Shown piece after piece: positions 21,202 to 33,664 of a stretch of 64,000 bases of DNA. The stretch comes from Dipodascopsis uninucleata var. uninucleata (Eukaryota > Ascomycota > Lipomycetes > Lipomycetales > Lipomycetaceae), in the NCBI GenBank assembly GCA_030568195.1, contig JAJLTO010000006.1, positions 992,001 through 1,056,000 on the forward strand, written 5' to 3'. Position 1 is the stretch's first letter; each line of letters opens with the position of its first letter. The position numbers and the translations under genes are program-made. Under the pieces are notes generated by a model, which searched no databases, had not been told where the DNA came from, and saw only the letters and a list, made by a program, of their open reading frames with translations.

Positions 21202-22921
21202 ATGAGTGCATATTATTCACAGCGTTCTCAATCGCCGGGTCTGGGTCAGCAATCATCACAGTCCTATCCTGGATATTGGTCAGGGGCGGGCGGTGGACCT
21301 GCTGGGCCTGCGCCAACCTCATCTTCATCAAATTCATCGCGAGGTGCAGGTTCATCACAGGATGCAGTAGGCCACCCATTGTCAATTCCTCCAAGATATG
21401 GAGGCTATAGTAGTGAACGTGGAGGTGGTGGTTATACTCCTGAGAGATATACACCCGTCGAGAGACCGATATACGATGATCGTAGACCACACTACGTTGA
21501 GGATCACAGAGCAAGTATGGGCTATTATGACAGAAATGAGCCCTATCAACCGCACCCAGCATATCATGGGAGTGAGCCGCCTTTATCGCGGGGGTCTTCG
21601 TATTCAGGATATGGTGGTCCCCCACCTCCGCCGTCAAGCTCGCTTCCACATGTCATTGCTCCTATGTCAGATCCATATGTGAGACCGCCATCAGCCCGTG
21701 ATGATTCATATGGATACAGACCTCCAGATATTTGGAGTCCTCCACCATCCATGCAATCAAGTCATCAATCGGGGCCAAACCCGCCTCCGCCTGGACCTTC
21801 GCAATCACGCTCATATTATTCTCAGCAGTATTCGAGACGTGAGCGACCGTCAAGTTCATATAATGGGATACCTTCTTCTTATTCATCTGCTTCATATAAT
21901 CCGGTATCACCAAGACTTCCTTCCTCATCTGTTTCTCGAGCTCCAGGATCTCGTATGCCGTCAGGTGACTCCTAGTAAGCTATTTTCAGTTTTTGAGTCC
22001 AGTAGTTTGGATTTCTGTAATGGAATCTATTCCGTTACAAATAACTGTTGCGTATGAGAAAGTCTAACAATCCTTTTTCTAGCTGGTCGCGAAGTAACAG
22101 ACAAAGATCTATTTCTCCAGATCGCCGATCACATTATCCTCCACCACCGGATCCTTATCATCCATCATACTCCCGTGGACCTGAGACAGCGAGACGTAAC
22201 GGAAGACCTTCAACTGTTCCTTCTGGAGCATCTTCGTCTGCATCACAAAGTGGGTCCCGTCAAAGCCAGATTTCGCGAAATGAACCTCCTCGTGCATATG
22301 CACCTCTCTCATATCCTATTCCTGGACAAGCAACTAAAATAAGATCGGAGGATTTTAAAAATGACACACCGTTGCCAATATATCGTAAGTTCACGTTGCC
22401 ATGGCATATTAATGTACAATGAATGAACTATATAGAGTACTAATCTTAGTTTTATAATAGCGCTACGCCCACCACAGGAAGTATCTCGGCCTCTCGGTGC
22501 TACTTTTGCAGATTCAGAGGCATTGAAACAAAATATACCACGGGAATATAATGAGAAAGAAAAGCAGCTACGTGATCCTGCTATTGATATTGTGGAAAGG
22601 AAATCGCGACGGGGACGATCAACACCACAAGGCCAGCAATATCAGCCACCATTAGATCCTGCCCCTGGACCAATACGCTCTAGTGACAGATTAAGAGATG
22701 ATTCACTATCTATCGAGAGAATATTGAAGAGAATGCGTGAAGGTGATTTTGATAGTGGTGAAGAGCATCAACGAAATGGATCGAAGAAAGTTCATTTGGA
22801 TGGAGCTAACAGCTCGCAACAAGTGATAGGTAACGGTAATTCGTCTACTGAGGGCTCCGCTCAGAGCTTATTACGTATTGTGGAAGATACTATGGCACAG
22901 ATTCGAGGCGGTCAGAATTGA
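21202..22921 (+). CDS. Long low-complexity Tyr/Pro/Ser/Gly-rich protein, unknown
   Basis: Three exons, 21202-21974, 22083-22384 and 22461-22921, give 511 aa. The first 350 residues are prion-like: many S, Y, P, G and R, with SQ/YS pairs, proline runs and repeated RSxSP-type motifs, as in RNA-granule or splicing-associated proteins. The C-terminal 150 residues are more ordered: PLRPPQEVSRPLGATF, a charged helical stretch (EYNEKEKQLRDPAIDIVERK), DDSLSIERILKRMREGDFD and a terminal amphipathic helix (LLRIVEDTMAQIRGG). The exon 1 donor overlaps the stop of the unspliced frame (TA/GTAAGC); the acceptor follows TTTTCT. I do not recognise a family. A nuclear or RNA-related role is only a guess from composition. 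Confidence 0.8.
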
Positions 22922-24965
22922 AGGAGATCTATGGTTTCATACTCTCTTTCTTTGCTTTTATTAAGACTAATGCTAATGATTCTCATTTTTTGGTATAAGA
23001 AAAGTTAGAGCAAAGTCAGCTTTCATCTCTATCATGATATCATAAGAGTACCCATTATTTAATATTTAAACAATTTGAAGAGAACAACATGAAATACAAA
23101 CTGTTGGACATAAATGCAAAAAAAAAAGATTTACACATTTACCTCTGTGATATACATCAACATCTTGATATTATTTGATATATTTATATTCACTTTCCAT
23201 TTTTCCTTTTTGATTACTATCGACATTACTCTCGTTTACCTACCCTTTTTGTTATGCAATCATCTTAGATTTCTGCTTTTGGTATATGATAACATCCAGT
23301 TCAAGTTATACTAATGTTTAGTATATATGTGTCGACTTGATGATTTACCTCGTGCTGTTGTCTGGCTTTTTCCTAACTATAATGACAGAATATTGGATAA
23401 CGGCTATACAGAGCACTCCTCTGAGAGGAATAGGATTAAAGCTTCCAATTACTGTTGATATGTGCGTGTAATATTTGTCCTGATAGTTTATCTGTTTTGT
23501 ATTTGTTCATGATATATACTGTTTGTTCTGTTTTCTTTTTGATTTCGCGAATAATGATTCCATTCTCACTATACACTTTATACATATCCACGACTTGTCA
23601 TTTACTTACTACCGGCAAGAATATCGAAATTCTGAAGCACTTTAGGCCTTCATGCCAAATGAATCGAAATTAAGAAAACATGGAAACGCCTTAGGTATTG
23701 CAGATTGTGTAAATCAGTCACTTTTAGCAAGTCACTTAATATGCTACTTTTTACGTCATCTAGTCTGGTCTGATATGAGCAATTTCAGTTTTGGCTCTCA
23801 GTATGCCTTTATTTTTTCTATTGTTCCAGAATCAGCATAATGTTCTCTCTTGTACATTTAGTCTTCTCATTTTACATTGCGTATGTTGCTAGAGCTACGC
23901 TGTGCCTACAATGATGAACAGAGCATCTGAATCACTCGTTATCGATAAAACCTAGCCTTGGCTATTATAACTTCTCCAAATGTAATTCACGTTACCCGGT
24001 CGTACAATGCTAATCACAGGAGGTCACAAGCTGTCTCACAAGCTGTTTCGCAATGCTTTGATAATTACCCTAACCCATTTGTGATCGTCGTGTCTCACAG
24101 GGCGCCGCTGTGAGTTTTAAGAATTGGAGCATGGAAACTGTGAGCTGAGCTACCTTAAGCGTATACTTGTAGTAGTGTGGTAAGTTCTCACGAATGTTTG
24201 GCTTATTCCCCTAAACGATTTCAAATCGAACGAAAGCTAAGCCTATCATACAGAGATCTGTCATCGACCATCGGACAAAACGATCTACTGAGGCAAGATC
24301 CATACAATCCAATATCTGGTGAGTATTTTATCATAAAATAGAAGGCGAATCGAGGAAGTAAGGGTGAAGAGGAAGCAAGGGTGAGAAAGTAGAAGGGCGA
24401 GTCGTGAAAGGACTAGATACGGTAGCGACTAGTAGAGGAAATTTATTCCGAAAATACCATGATGGCATAGCAGAAGCAGTGAGAAAGTGACCAGTAATAT
24501 ACTGATTGATTGCTACAGGAGACTAGTAGAGTTAATAGAGCGAACAGGTGGCACAGAATGGAATAATTGGACAGCACCATAAGAAGATGGATGTGGGATC
24601 TGGAGGGGTGCAACTGCTATATCCATTAGTAATATGTAACAGACTAACATTGAATGTTATTATGAGCAAAGGGTATAGATAAAGGACAAGAAATTCGAAC
24701 TATATAGCGAATAATCGATCGATTGAATTGAATTTTCGAGGCTATCCATTGGTAGATCAGGCAGCCATACAGGTGCGGATCAAGTCTTGGAACCAAATTG
24801 GAGTCTATTTCATCTGAAAGACTCATTTTAATATTTACTGTAAGCGAGCAGCTGCAAAACGCAAATTCATCTGATTTCTAGCTGTGCTAATAGCAGCTAA
24901 TTTTATCTCACTGATTGTATTGAAGCCAAATCAGCGACTACCTTAAGTAAGCATTGAATATCAAA
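22922..24965. other. Two-kilobase intergenic region upstream of BCY1
   Basis: Mostly AT-rich. It holds a 43-codon ATG-led hydrophobic ORF at 23340-23471 (MIYLVLLSGFFLTIM... then a polar tail), too weak to call as a gene, and a polypurine tract at about 24338-24416. A good GTGAGT donor at about 24319 and an acceptor-like TTTCTAG near 24880 suggest an intron in the BCY1 5' leader. I searched all plus-strand frames here for the missing RIIa domain of BCY1 and did not find it. Confidence 0.4.
24338..24416 (+). repeat. Polypurine tract (A/G-rich) upstream of BCY1
   Basis: About 80 nt that are nearly all purine, with repeated AGGGTGA/GGAAG words. It is a possible nucleosome-depleted or GA-factor promoter element and has no coding character. 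Confidence 0.5.
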
Positions 24966-26054
24966 ATGCCAAACGCAAAACCTTTATTTTCGTCGCAGTT
25001 CTCATTTCAGCAGATTTCCGCTCAGCTGGACAACGACGATGGCCTGAGTCATCCTCCAGATGCACAAATTAATTCTCCTATGGTTGCATCGGCTCTGGGA
25101 GTTGCTAGTAGGCCTGCCCCAGATGAACTCCGCGAACGAGACGAGAGTACAAACGAGAACTCACATGAATTGGATCAAGTTGGATCACATTTAGGAGCAC
25201 CGACAGACAGATCACTACCCTCAAATTTTAATAAAAATAGGCGGACGTCTGTGAGTGGTGAAAGCTTGAATCCTGGAATTTATAACAATGGGTGGCGACC
25301 AAAGAAAATAGTGAAGACTTCAGAGCAGATTGAAAGACTGAATAAAATTATAGGTCAGATCTTTTTATTCCGTGGATTAGATGAGGAGGCAATGACCACT
25401 ATTTTAAGTGTTCTGGAAGAGAAGAGACTTGCTGCAAACGTAACTATTATACAGCAGGGCGATGAGGGAGAGACATTTTATATTATAGAGTCAGGAACAT
25501 TCGACTTTTATGTTAACGGTGAGAAGGTCTCGTCTTCTGGACCTGGAGGATCTTTCGGTGAACTGGCATTGATGTATAATTCTCTCCGTGCTGCTACAGT
25601 CATATCAACCTCACCAGCCGTCCTTTGGATGCTTGATGGAACCACCTTCCGACGTATATTGATGGAGCGAACAGCTTCCAAGAGGTCTATGTATGAGAAG
25701 TTTTTGCGGGAAGTCCCTGTTTTAACCAGATTGACTTTCTGGGAGCGAGCGAAGATTGCAGACGCTCTCAAGTCAATGACATTTGAGTCTGGAGAAGAAA
25801 TAGTCAAGGAGGGTGACGCTGGTGATACTTTTTATTTGATTGAATCTGGTGAAGCTGAAGTTTTCAAAGCCAGTGAAGGTATGGTCAAGAAGCTTTCGAA
25901 GGGAGACTATTTCGGTGAACTGGCACTTCTAAATGATGCTCCTCGTGCAGCCACAGTAAAGGCAAAGACACGACTTCAGGTAGTCACTCTTGACAAGAAT
26001 GGCTTCAGACGTATGTTAGGCAACGTTGTTCCACCTAGCGTCAGCATGGAATAA
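24966..26054 (+). CDS. BCY1: cAMP-dependent protein kinase regulatory subunit
   Basis: Regulatory subunit that inhibits PKA until cAMP binds. Single visible exon, 362 aa; the frame reaches a TTG four codons earlier, but the first ATG is at 24966. The inhibitor sequence RRTSVSGES lies at about residues 92-100, of the self-phosphorylated type as in yeast Bcy1. Two cyclic-nucleotide-binding domains follow, each with an intact phosphate-binding cassette: FGELALMYNSLRAATV (about 197-212) and FGELALLNDAPRAATV (about 316-331), including the invariant Glu and Arg. The first 91 residues lack the RIIa dimerisation/docking helices (the FCANYFN-type segment) that open yeast and filamentous fungal Bcy1. 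Either an upstream exon was missed, or the subunit is truly monomeric. An in-frame TAA closes the frame just upstream, with an AG at 24950-24951 as a possible acceptor. Confidence 0.93.
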   Translation: MPNAKPLFSSQFSFQQISAQLDNDDGLSHPPDAQINSPMVASALGVASRPAPDELRERDESTNENSHELDQVGSHLGAPTDRSLPSNFNKNRRTSVSGESLNPGIYNNGWRPKKIVKTSEQIERLNKIIGQIFLFRGLDEEAMTTILSVLEEKRLAANVTIIQQGDEGETFYIIESGTFDFYVNGEKVSSSGPGGSFGELALMYNSLRAATVISTSPAVLWMLDGTTFRRILMERTASKRSMYEKFLREVPVLTRLTFWERAKIADALKSMTFESGEEIVKEGDAGDTFYLIESGEAEVFKASEGMVKKLSKGDYFGELALLNDAPRAATVKAKTRLQVVTLDKNGFRRMLGNVVPPSVSME

Positions 26055-29036
26055 GTCCGAATTTACATGGATCGCAAGCTACTCTAATCACTCTAATTTT
26101 TTTTCTGATTTTATATTTTCTTTCTATATAATTTATATCAGAATATTATATATGCACTCAAGTTGAGTAATTACTTGAGATGCTAGCTATCTTACAGATA
26201 TTTTTGTAGTTGTAGTTTGGTTTGGTTTTGACTTCGATTTACCTACTGAGATTGAATTAATTACATATATGTATATATTAAAATATGTCTTGATCCGTGA
26301 AATTCATTCTAGTTACTTTGCTCATTAGTTTCTAGAATCAGCTTTCTATGTGATTCTCTGTACTTCAAGGGGTGTCATTGGAGCATTGATGATATATTTA
26401 GTTAAAATTCTCGGTGTGTCGAGCTGTAGCACACTATTTTACTTCGCAGTAATAATAATAGCACTGGTATTATTAATACGTTGATCTTGCGGCCAAGTCC
26501 TGTGCGAACATAATAAAATTGCAGTAGTTATTGTCGGTCAATGCTTTATCTGCGCGTCTTAATCCCACGTAAGCATCATCACAGTGCACAATAGATCGGA
26601 TTAATGAATATCCATACTGCAAGATTAGCATTCACATCAATAGTGCAATCGGCGGATGGAGATAATATTAGAGTTTACAATATAGGTCCATAAAGCTAGG
26701 TCTCAGGAATTAGGGCTATAACACACCTTTGGACCCTGCGAGCGGCATTCCCAAATTGTGGAATACGAACGGTCGCCTAGGTGACATCTCACTTAGCTGT
26801 AGACTGCACGCTACTAATGTACTTTCTTACAGATCGGCAGCGGCATCTTATACAAAGGCTCTTGCGCCACATATGGAAAATGTATCAGAGCTGCTGAGAT
26901 CATGAGAGAGCATAGCAGAAGTATCATTGTCACCTGCTCGTGCTATCTTTAAATGCGCACGGAAAGGTGTAGCTCACAAAAGATTAGATGATGCCCCGAG
27001 AGGCGAGCACCACGGAGAGCAAAGCACAAGTATTAAGGTGAAGGATATTTTCGAAGTTAAATGCGGGGGTACGGGTACCTGTATTATCCGTAAACCCGGG
27101 GCTGGCTGAAGTAGTACTTCTAGGCTATATGGTACGTGTGCAGAGTGTGCCGGCAGACGACGGTTCTGAGAGAATCAAATGACATGGATCCGGTGGTCAA
27201 TTTGCCGGTGTCTCTCAACATGAGCGAGGAACCAAATTGTGGTGTCTACAGCAGTACTGCGTGAATGATAGCTACATAATCAGACAGGGACTGGAGTGCT
27301 AATTAGTGGAAGAAACTTTCGCTCATCTAGTAAGGGTTATAAATTTTTCGCTTTAGTTCTTCACTTTAGCGACTTTACGTTTATTTTTTGGCACCTATTT
27401 CATCGAGCAGTCTCGTGAACTTCTAGCATACTGCCTAGTACCGATGCGAGCACTGATTTCGGTGCCGCGGCGCATGCGAAACTAGTACATTCTCTTGCGT
27501 CCTAACAGTGAGTCTCTGCGAGAGAGATAGAGTGGGCGCGGGTGGGCGGCTCCGACTTCGGCCCATCAGTTCGTGAAAACGACCCCAAGACTAGGCGGTC
27601 AGTCTTGTCCCAAGCTCAGATCATGCGGGAGAAGAAATTTTCACCGATGACTAACATACTCAATTGCGTCACCGAACGCGCTCCGAAGGCAGCTGGCTGT
27701 CTGGTCGCACCTGTTCAACTACGACTTTGCAATCCCACTCTTTTTTATACATTCCATACTCCACGAGCTCGCAGTGTCTAACTGTAGAACTACTCTCTTT
27801 CGAACTGACGATGCAGAGAACCGAACAGGGTGTCTGTACTGCAGAGAAAATCATGGAGCCGTTCAGCATAGTAGCTTACTGGCAGGACGCACAGAGCAGA
27901 ATTGGTTATGGCTTTAAGTGAACAAGGTTTCGTAGGATATGTTCCCCCGTGACTTCCACTTGTAATAGCCAAACATGGCTAAAATAAGTCAATTAAAAAA
28001 AGAATGAAAAAAGAGTGGAAAAAAGAGTAAAAAGAGTTCTGTAGCTTTTACACCATTCTCTTAGTAGCGTACCCTGGTATCCAGTGCTTTGCAATGTACT
28101 GTATTGTTAACTGTGCTAAACTGTACACTAGCATATAACCTATCCAATCCACACAACTATAATTGCATACTACCACTAATATCCGTTCTATAGTTCACAT
28201 ACAGTTATATAAAACCATCATAGCATCATACGCACGTCAAATTTTTTCCCATTCTCTTCTTAACAGTATATTATCACTTTGGAAACTCCAAATAGGTATG
28301 TGTTCAACAGATATTTTTTTTATCGGTACTAAGAGAGTAAATTGTGCTCCACGCTGCTCTTGGTGAAAACTATTCTCCATCGTCATGCCGATTACGGCCA
28401 ACGTTGGTGATGTCTTTGCTGCTGATACAATCATTGCGCATGTTCACGGTATCCGACTTTCTGCACATGCTTCCAGTAGGCATCGTCGGCTATATGTAAC
28501 CACATGTTTTTTAAAAGGAGCGCTGCGAAACGTGATCTGCAAAATGCAATTTTAACAAATTCAAGAACTGATTTTGTATAGACCGCAGCAGAAAATTAGT
28601 TTTTCTAATGCATATTGACTGAATTCACGATACTTTTCATAGCACGGACTAATTTTTTTTTTGTATTTAAAGCTCTTATAGGACTGCAAAATCAAGAGTA
28701 TAAAGCGGATTGACTTCCTTGTACAGCTCTAGGATCGTACAGACGGAATCGCCTCGTTTTAGAAAGCCAAAATTTGTTTTTTTGTAGCTCAGTTTCTCCA
28801 GTTTTCCCGTTTGTGCAACCCTCGGCTCTTGTCCCCAGCTGCTCAATAACAAAAATAGTGACATAAGTGACGCTCTCCTATACAGTGTCCATAGTCAACG
28901 GCTTTTGTTACTTTCGCGCCAGTCGACTTCTTGCTGATTACACCTCTTTTTTGGTTGTGATCGTGGTCTTGACCTTTGCTGAAGGAATCTAACATATTGT
29001 GGAGAATCTACTTACTTCAACAAATCGTCTGTCATC
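26055..29036. other. Three-kilobase intergenic region with a GC-richer island, between BCY1 and PYC
   Basis: The largest gap but one. 26055-26600 and 27950-28700 are AT-rich. About 26700-27900 is clearly GC-richer and holds a 90-codon frame without ATG (27512-27781) and an acceptor-like site (CTACTAAT...TTCTTACAG, about 26800-26833) followed by 23 coding-like codons. None of it is recognisable. It could be a decayed gene, a non-coding RNA or an unusually composed promoter. An A/G-rich stretch lies at 27995-28040. The last 150 nt before PYC are pyrimidine-rich, as in a strong promoter. Confidence 0.4.
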
Positions 29037-32000
29037 ATGGTCTCTGAAGTGGAACTCAGCAATGCCACGAACTCCTCTTCGCTAGCTACCATGCAGCGCA
29101 TGAGAGAGCAGTTTTCTATTTTGGGCCCGATGAACAAGATTCTCGTTGCTAATCGTGGTGAAATTCGTAAGTACACTTCGTTTGTTAAGTAATCGTTGCG
29201 CCAGTGCCGGTAGGCACTAATGTACCTCGTTTGTCGCCTCTGCTAATCTGGCTATCTTTACCTTCTCATCATAGCAATCCGTATTTTCAGAACTGCACAT
29301 GAATTGTCTATGCAGACTGTCGCTGTCTACTCGTACGAGGATCGATTGTCTATGCACCGTCAGAAGGCTGACGAAGCTTATCAGATTGGTGCAAGGGGCC
29401 AGTATACTCCGGTTCAGGCTTATCTTCAGATGGACGAGATCATCAAGATTGCCAAGGAGCATAACGTCTCCATGATCCATCCTGGCTATGGTTTCCTTTC
29501 CGAGAACGCTGAATTTGCTCGCAAGGTCGAGGAAGCCGGTATTGCTTGGGTTGGCCCACCTCACACAGTTATCGACGCGCTTGGTGATAAGGTCTCAGCC
29601 CGTAAGATTGCTATTGAGAACAATGTTCCCGTCGTTCCTGGTACCCCTGGTCCTCTCTCTGAGCTCTCCCAGGCCGAGAATTTCGTTGCTGAGTATGGCT
29701 ATCCTATCATCATAAAGGCTGCTTTTGGTGGTGGTGGTCGAGGTATGCGTGTCGTACGTGAAGGCGACAACCTTCGTGATGCGTTCCTGCGAGCCTCATC
29801 AGAGGCAAAGGCCGCGTTCGGAAATGGTACTGTTTTTATAGAACGTTTCTTGGACAGGCCAAAGCACATTGAGGTTCAGCTTCTCGGCGATGGTACTGGC
29901 AATGTAGTTCATTTTTTCGAGCGTGATTGCTCTGTCCAACGTCGTCACCAGAAAGTTGTTGAGATTGCTCCAGCTAAAGACTTACCAAAGTCTGTTCGTG
30001 ATGCCATCCTCAAAGATGCTGTTAAGCTTGCTACGTCTGTTCAATATCGTAATGCTGGTACTGCTGAATTCTTGGTCGACCAACTAGGACGTCATTATTT
30101 CATAGAAATCAATCCTCGTATTCAGGTTGAGCATACTATTACCGAGGAGATCACCGGTATTGATATTGTAGCAGCACAGATTCAGATTGCCGCTGGCGCT
30201 CAGTTAGCTCAACTTGGACTTACACAGGACCGTATTTCGGCTCGTGGTTTCGCTATTCAGTGTCGTATCACAACTGAAGATCCAACTAAGGGTTTCCAGC
30301 CAGACACAGGAAAGATTGAGGTTTACCGTTCTGCTGGTGGTAATGGTGTTCGTCTTGATGGTGGTAATGGTTTTGCTGGTTCCATCATTTCCCCTCATTA
30401 CGATTCCATGCTCGTTAAGTGCTCTTGCTCTGGTTCTACATATGAGATAGCTCGTCGTAAAATGTTACGAGCTTTGATTGAGTTCCGTATTCGCGGTGTC
30501 AAGACCAACATACCTTTTCTTCTCGCTTTGCTTACTCACGAGACTTTCGTCAATGGTAATTGCTGGACTACTTTCATTGACGATACTCCAGAGCTTTTCG
30601 AGATGATGGTCTCTCAAAATAGAGCACAGAAACTCTTGGCTTACCTCGGTGATCTTGCTGTTAATGGCTCTTCTATTAAGGGACAGATTGGTGAGCCAAA
30701 GCTTAAGAGATCCATTGCTGTTCCTGTTCTCAAGAATGCTGATGGTACCCCAATCAGCTACAGTACTCCATGTACAAAGGGCTGGCGTAACATCTTGCTT
30801 GAAAAGGGACCAGATGCTTTCGCAAAAGCCGTTAGAGATTATAAAGGTACTCTTATCATGGATACTACCTGGCGTGATGCTCACCAATCTCTCCTTGCCA
30901 CTCGTGTTCGAACAATTGATTTTGCAAATGTCGCAATCCCAACTTCCTACGGTTATGCAAATGCCTTTTCCTTGGAGTGTTGGGGTGGTGCTACTTTTGA
31001 CGTTGCCATGCGCTTCTTGTATGAAGATCCTTGGGATCGTCTTAGAAAGCTTCGAGCACTTGTTCCTAACATTCCATTTCAGATGCTCCTTCGTGGTGCT
31101 AACGGTGTTGCCTATTCCTCCCTTCCAGACAATGCTATTGATCAGTTCTGTCTTGAGGCGAAGAAGAACGGTGTAGACATATTCCGAGTTTTCGATGCTC
31201 TTAATGACTTGGAGCAACTCAGAGTTGGTGTTGAAGCTGCTCGTAAAGCTGGTGGTGTTGTTGAAGCTACTGTATGCTATTCCGGTGACATGCTAAATCC
31301 AGAGAAGAAATACAACTTGAATTATTACCTTGAGATGGTTGATGAGATCGTCAATATGGGAACTCATATCTTAGGTATCAAGGATATGGCCGGTACTATG
31401 AAACCGCGTGCTGCTACTATTTTGATTGGAACTATTCGCGAGAAGTATCCCGACCTTCCAATCCACGTTCACACCCATGATTCAGCAGGTACTGGTGTCG
31501 CTTCTATGGCTGCCTGCGCCGAAGCAGGTGCTGACGTTGTTGATGTCGCTACTAATTCCATGTCTGGTATGACCTCACAGCCCTCCATCTCTGCTCTGCT
31601 TGCTACACTTGAAGGTTCTATTGATACTGGTCTTAATGTTGATTATATTCGTGAGATTGATGCCTACTGGGCACAAATTCGTTTACTTTACTCTGTCTTT
31701 GAGGCTGATCTCAAGGGACCAGATCCAGAAGTTTATGAGCATGAAATTCCAGGTGGTCAGTTGACTAACCTTCTTTTCCAAGCTCAGCAAGTTGGTCTTG
31801 GCGCTCAATGGCAAGAAACGAAGCGTGCCTATGTTCAGGCTAATAAGCTTCTTGGTGATCTTGTTAAGGTTACTCCTACTTCAAAGGTTGTCGGTGACCT
31901 TGCTCAATTTATGGTCTCTAACAAACTCTCTCCAGAGGAAGTTGTTGAGCGAGCTGAGGAACTCGATTTCCCAGATTCAGTCCTCGACTTTTTGCAAGGT

Positions 32001-32708
32001 CTCATTGGTCAGCCATATGGTGGTTTCCCAGAACCCTTACGCACTCGTGCTCTTCGTGGACGTCGTCAGATTTTGCATGAGCGTCCAGGTAAGACTTTAC
32101 CTGCTATTGATTTTACCAGTGTGCGCAAGCAACTTGAAAGTCAGTATGGAAAGATTCTTGGTACCGTTAAGGAGAGTGACATCGCTTCATATGTGATGTA
32201 TCCAAAGGTATTCGAAGATTATATGAAATTTGTTCAAAAGTATGGTGACTTGAGTGTTTTGCCTACTCAATATTTCTTATCTAAGCCTGAAATCAATGAG
32301 GAATTCAGTGTTGAAATTGAGATGGGTAAGATTCTCATTCTCAAGCTTCTAGCTATCGGTCCATTGTCTACTCACACTGGTCAGCGAGAGGTTTTCTTCG
32401 AGCTCAATGGTGAGATTCGTCAGGTAACTGTTGATGATAAGACTGCATCAGTGGCAGCAATCTCTAGACCAAAGGCAGATGCTACTAATCCATCGCACGT
32501 CGGTGCTCCAATGTCTGGTGTTGTTATTGAGGTCCGTGTCAAGGACGGTTCTGTTGTCAAGAAAGGTGATCCAGTTGCTGTCCTTTCCGCTATGAAGATG
32601 GAGATGGTTATTTCGGCTCAGGCTAGCGGTAAGGTCACTGATATCAGTGTTAAGGAGGGCGATTCAGTCGATGGTATGGACTTGATTTGCAAGATTGCAA
32701 AGGAGTAA
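29037..32708 (+). CDS. PYC1: Pyruvate carboxylase
   Basis: Biotin enzyme that carboxylates pyruvate to oxaloacetate, refilling the TCA cycle and starting gluconeogenesis; cytosolic in most fungi. Two exons, 29037-29166 and 29275-32708, give 1187 aa (yeast 1178-1180). Exon 1 encodes a short Ser/Asn-rich lead and then the start of the biotin carboxylase domain (KILVANRGEI); the junction rebuilds EIPIRIFRTAHE. Domains in order: biotin carboxylase with ATP-grasp glycine loop GGGGRGMRVV and ERDCSVQRRHQKVVE, the carboxyltransferase TIM barrel (DTTWRDAHQSLLATRVR, IKDMAGTMKP, HTHDSAGTG), the tetramerisation region and the biotinyl domain with SAMKMEM, biotin Lys at about 1151. No mitochondrial presequence is evident. 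Codon choice is strongly biased to a few codons, fitting high expression. Confidence 0.98.
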
Positions 32709-33664
32709 GATAGATAGAGACTACGTTTTTCGTATCGCATAGCAAGGAATATTGTGAACATTTGAGATCAGCTTACACCTTTGTAAGGTGTTGTTGCTCC
32801 TTCAAGAGTCACGTAAATATTGACTTAAGTCAGTAATTATTTATAATGTTTTAAGCTAAATTTAGGTCTCACTAGTACTATGATGATTTGATGTCTTTTT
32901 TATGTTTGTTTTTTGATCGTATAGCCATATGGTACTACAATGAATTGATTGATCTTTCTATTATAACTTCTTTTATTATTATTATATGGTTTTGGTATGT
33001 ATTCCATAATAGCTCCAATCAAATTTCTTCTTTATATAATTTATAGATGTCTAGATATATATTACAGCTATTATTTATATAACTCTGCGTTATCTACGAC
33101 TTGCGTGAATTTAATAATTGATTTATTCGATACCATTTATAAATTTGCGAACGAAAATACATATACTAGTAAATATATACATAAATACAACATGCACTAT
33201 ACGTGTATTTAAGGTAAACATAAAACAGGAATAAAAACGCAAGTAAATAGAATACACAACGAAAAAATTGTTAAATCAGGAACAAGAACAAACACTAATC
33301 AGAGAACTTTCCCAAAAAGATTCACCAAATCGCAAAGCCGATCCTTCAGATGGTCCTTACCATAACTGTAAATCATAATTACAATTTTACACCCTATTTA
33401 AAGATTAATATGATGATATTCTCAAACCGAAAGTTATCTTTACAGTACGTCTCATAATTAGTCCGCACATTAATAGTTTCATAACCTATTCGGCTGCTAC
33501 GAAATGTCAAGGGTACAATACCATTTAAACCAGATATCTGACTATCGCAATAATGATTGTAAGAGATAAACCAAAAAGGAACCCTCATTGCGAGACTTCT
33601 GATTTAGAACTGTTAAGAGAATGGTCAATTTCTCTTAATACATTTCTTCCTTAACAGGAGAAAC
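32709..33664. other. Convergent intergenic region between PYC and the FLC-like gene
   Basis: About 950 nt, very AT-rich, with 3' UTR character on both sides. No gene is seen. Confidence 0.5.

Noticed and set aside
24250-24290. ATACAGAGAT sequence resembling the U6 ACAGAGA box
   Set aside because: The following bases do not continue the U6 catalytic core, and no U6 5' stem or T-terminator is present.
27995-28040. A/G-rich run as a possible retroelement poly(A) or polypurine tract
   Set aside because: No reverse-transcriptase, integrase, terminal repeats or target duplication are visible nearby.
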